A stretch of 25,634 nucleotides of DNA. Source: Dissophora ornata. Its lineage: Eukaryota; Mortierellomycota; Mortierellomycetes; Mortierellales; Mortierellaceae. Location of the stretch: the NCBI GenBank assembly GCA_025201705.1, contig MU616886.1:4999-30632 (forward strand), written 5' to 3'. Position 1 is the first letter of the stretch, and every line of letters begins with the position of its first letter. Of this stretch, positions 23,401-25,634 are shown one piece after another. Both the position numbers and the translations under genes were made by a program. Under the pieces are notes generated by a model. It was not told the DNA's origin and ran no database searches. It saw only the letters and a program-made list of their open reading frames with translations.

Positions 23401-25634
23401 CCGCAGAAACGACCTGGAGGGTCGAGCTGGTTCCACAGGGTACTCTGCCGGGATTGGACGATTACTATGGACTCAAGCTGGACTCCCCATCAGTAAACGG
23501 TGCGATTAAGGAAGATCCCGCCAAGGTTGGCAAAAATAGCGCAACAGCCGACAGCAAAGACCCAAGCAAGCGATGGCATTCCATCGAGGGCTTCCGTCTG
23601 TACAACGAAAAGCTGGATTGCTATCTGTTGTCGCACAAAGTCTTCAGGGCACGATATTCATCGCATCAGGAGGTTGGCTGCATCCAAGGCAACCGGCAAA
23701 AATCCGATACTCTTTTCGTTGTTGATCAGAACATGAATCCACACTGTAAGTTTTCATTTAGGGTACAAGGTAAATTTCTAGTAGTACCACAAACTGCCGC
23801 TGATACCATTTCTTCCTTCAATAATGGACTAGTACCAAAGTCGAGCCCATCGCTCTCATACCAACCGCTGCCCTTTTTCCAAAAGTTCCTCGAACTTAAC
23901 AGGGTCATGTGGTGGACTCACCACGATCTCAGCTCTCCTATCCATACAGATAATTACTACTACAGCGGTGTGACTAAAAAGAAGAGAGAGGAGTCGCACC
24001 CCTTGACCTGGCCATTCTTAAACCGAGGCTTAAACTATTACAGCAGCAAGGAAACTAATAACTATGTGTATCTCATGGGCAACCCATTGCTGTGGTGGGC
24101 TGCATCCGCGACTGCGTTTGGTTACATGTTTCGCTGTCTCTTGAGCATGATCTGGCGCCTCAGAGCCAACAGCATGAGCGAGACCAAGAGCGTTCGGGAT
24201 CGCTTCGGTAAGCATGGGTCGAGAGTCTGGCGAGTTTTAATCAAAATATGGGGGTTTCTATACTCGACTGACACACAAGTTGTTGTTGTTTTTTTTTTAA
24301 ACAGGTTTGACGCCTTTTTATGCGGTCGCGTCTGGAACATTTTACGCCGGATGGGCTATCCACTATTTTCCATTCTTTTTCATGGACCGCCAGCTGTATT
24401 TACACCACTATCTCCCAGCCCTCTACTTCTCCATCCTTCTGTTGATGTCTCAGATCGACAGGGCCTGGCAGAGTTGGTCGAAAAAATTCCGGTACACAGC
24501 AGGACTACTTCTTGTCGCAACCATCATCCTCTCTTGGCACAGCCTATCTCCGCTAGCTTACGGCGCCGACTTTAGTTCACGCGCAAAGTGTGAAACGGCT
24601 CGCTCGCTTGGGGGATGGGAATTTGTTTGTCAGAGGCAGAATCTGCCCTTGGCCAGGCCACAGGAAGCTACAGCTAAGATCGTGGTTGAAAAGAGATCGG
24701 ATTATGAACAGCATAAGGAAAAGGAGGAGGAGGAGGAGAGTAAGCTCTATTATCAAGTAAGCTCTACTGCACAATACGAAGGTGATGTGGACAATCACAT
24801 CGAGTTTATAGTGGATGATGACCATGGCAAAGATCGCGGTGAGGATCATGAGCACGACCACGAAGGGCCATTCAATGAAGACGAGAGAGGGCACTATGAC
24901 CATGAACATTTCCATCATCCGCACGGGCACGGACATGAAAACCAGGATCCTGTGAGCGAAAACGGTGGACATCCTAGTCAGCAGCAACATCAACAACAAG
25001 CCCAGGAACGATCGCCGCCATCTGATACACCGACTTCTCAATTCAATCCGGTGCATACCGACAGAGTAGAAAAGATGATAGAAGTAGTCGAGCCACGATC
25101 CGAGGATATTCTTGAGAAAGATAGGCTTCTCGCTGAGAGACAAGCTCTTGAAGCAAAGCACAAGGAATTTCAAGAGCTACTTCAAGCACACGATGAAGAA
25201 CTTGAGCGACAGCGACAACTCCAAGAGCAAGCGAGGCAACAGCGGGAACAGCGCGATCTCGAAAAACGCGAAAAAAATGAGCGCGAGCGGCGTGAGCGTG
25301 AAAGGCAAGAACAACTTGAACGCGAAGCACGAGAACAGAAGGGGCGTGAAGACCGGGAGCGACAAGAACGAACGGCTCAGGAGCGACGTGAATGCAAAGC
25401 ACGCGAGCAAAAAGGGCGTGAAGAACGAGAACAGAAAGAGCGTGAAACTCAAGAACGACAAGAACGCGAAGAACAGGAGAGAAGAGAACTCGAATACCAC
25501 GCAAAATTGCAACGCCAAGAACAGGAACGGAGAGAGCGCGAGGAACAAAAGCAAAGAGAACGTCAAGCCAAAGAACAGCGTCAACGTGAAGCCCAGCTAC
25601 AACGTGAACGAGAACGAGAAGCACAAGAGCAACA
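20426..25634 (+). CDS. Protein O-mannosyltransferase (PMT, GT39) with long N- and C-terminal extensions (3' end off the window)
   Basis: The ten exons are 20426-21660, 21755-21904, 21972-22153, 22245-22419, 22503-22596, 22684-22867, 22938-23036, 23125-23745, 23833-24207 and 24305 to the edge. They keep one frame for at least 1481 codons; PMTs usually have 750-900. Residues 1-380 are Ser/Gln/Asn-rich with polyQ runs, ending in an acidic block. The first membrane helix is near 387-407, then the catalytic-type FDE (413-415) and MDVHPPLGKM. Next come FDNALITQSRFILLDSQ, MIR repeats in exon 8, PLTWPFLNRGLNYY with YLMGNPLLWW, and HYFPFFFMDRQLYLHHYLPA. The PMT core ends near residue 1147 (GGWEFVC). 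After it the frame continues through a His/Asp-rich tract (about 1208-1251) and a Glu/Arg/Gln-rich coiled coil. By family knowledge PMTs move mannose from dolichyl phosphate-mannose to Ser/Thr of proteins in the ER lumen. I cannot firmly place it in PMT1, 2 or 4. Confidence 0.93.
23746..23832 (+). other. Stop-free, 87-nt (3n) intron in the PMT gene
   Basis: The donor is cacact|gtaagt and the acceptor ggactag|TACC. Removal gives NPHLPKSSPSLSYQPLPFFQ, which suits the family's N.LP pattern before the conserved FFQKFLELNRVMWW. Because the intron is 29 codons long without a stop, the frame is open whether or not it is removed. Confidence 0.7.
24811..24945 (+). other. His/Asp-rich tract in the PMT C-terminal extension
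   Basis: Residues about 1208-1251 contain repeated His with Asp, Glu and Gly (for example DHEHDHEG and HFHHPHGHGHE). Such tracts bind Zn or other metals in some transporters, notably in ZIP and CDF loops. In a PMT this is unexpected. The function is not known, and binding is only inferred from composition. Confidence 0.7.
25070..25634 (+). other. Glu/Arg/Gln-rich coiled-coil segment of the PMT extension
   Basis: From about residue 1294 the frame is dominated by Glu, Arg, Gln and Lys (patterns such as REREREAQEQ and QERQEREEQERRELE) with few hydrophobics. It predicts a long charged helix or coiled coil. It is open to the last base and continues beyond the window. The codons are mixed (gaa/gag, cgt/cgc/cga/aga) rather than one repeated unit, which argues for coding constraint over simple repeat expansion. 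Confidence 0.75.

Noticed and set aside
24577..25173. Hydrophobic 198-codon minus-strand frame
   Set aside because: It is the antisense of the Glu/Arg/His-rich PMT tail; charged codons read backwards give Leu, Phe and Val runs. The plus frame continues directly from the PMT core.

Overview
The window reads as nuclear DNA of a filamentous fungus, most likely an early-diverging Mortierellaceae-type fungus. Five genes are interrupted by short GT-AG introns (about 67-180 nt, one of 437 nt). The protein set includes fungal-specific Spt23/Mga2-like and PMT proteins, and an ARM-like/NACHT/pentapeptide/WD40 receptor of a kind I associate with Mortierella genomes. The genus is an inference; the fungal assignment is firm.

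Layout, left to right. (1) 4257 to the left edge, minus strand: a large STAND/NLR-like receptor gene, cut off by the edge inside its WD40 repeats. (2) About 4.3-10.5 kb: a gene-poor stretch holding a tandem duplication (5851-9380, plus a remnant to about 9630). Each full unit carries a small minus-strand gene with a TATA box, a CT-rich leader, a leader intron and a poly(A) signal. Copy 1 encodes an intact 67-residue protein that weakly resembles an I9-type protease inhibitor. Copy 2 has a stop at codon 5, and its central 40 codons are much more diverged than any flanking DNA. (3) 10.55-13.3 kb: SPT3 (SAGA subunit, plus strand) convergent with VPS24/CHMP3 (ESCRT-III, minus strand). (4) 13.7-17.5 kb, minus strand: an Spt23/Mga2-family regulator with an IPT/TIG domain and an AT-hook, but without the ankyrin repeats and membrane anchor of the yeast proteins. 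(5) 17.5-20.4 kb: a long divergent intergenic/5' region. (6) 20426 to the right edge, plus strand: a protein O-mannosyltransferase (PMT, GT39) of ten exons. It has a long low-complexity N-terminal region, and an unusual open C-terminal extension (His-rich, then Glu/Arg/Gln-rich coiled coil) that runs off the window.

The genes do not form an operon-like pathway. They are ordinary fungal housekeeping genes (chromatin, ESCRT, O-mannosylation) next to a fast-evolving accessory region (the receptor and the small duplicated genes). The two observations most worth following are the cassette-like divergence inside the duplicated small gene and the PMT with the added tail. Exon borders were derived by hand from reading-frame continuity, GT-AG sites and family conservation.
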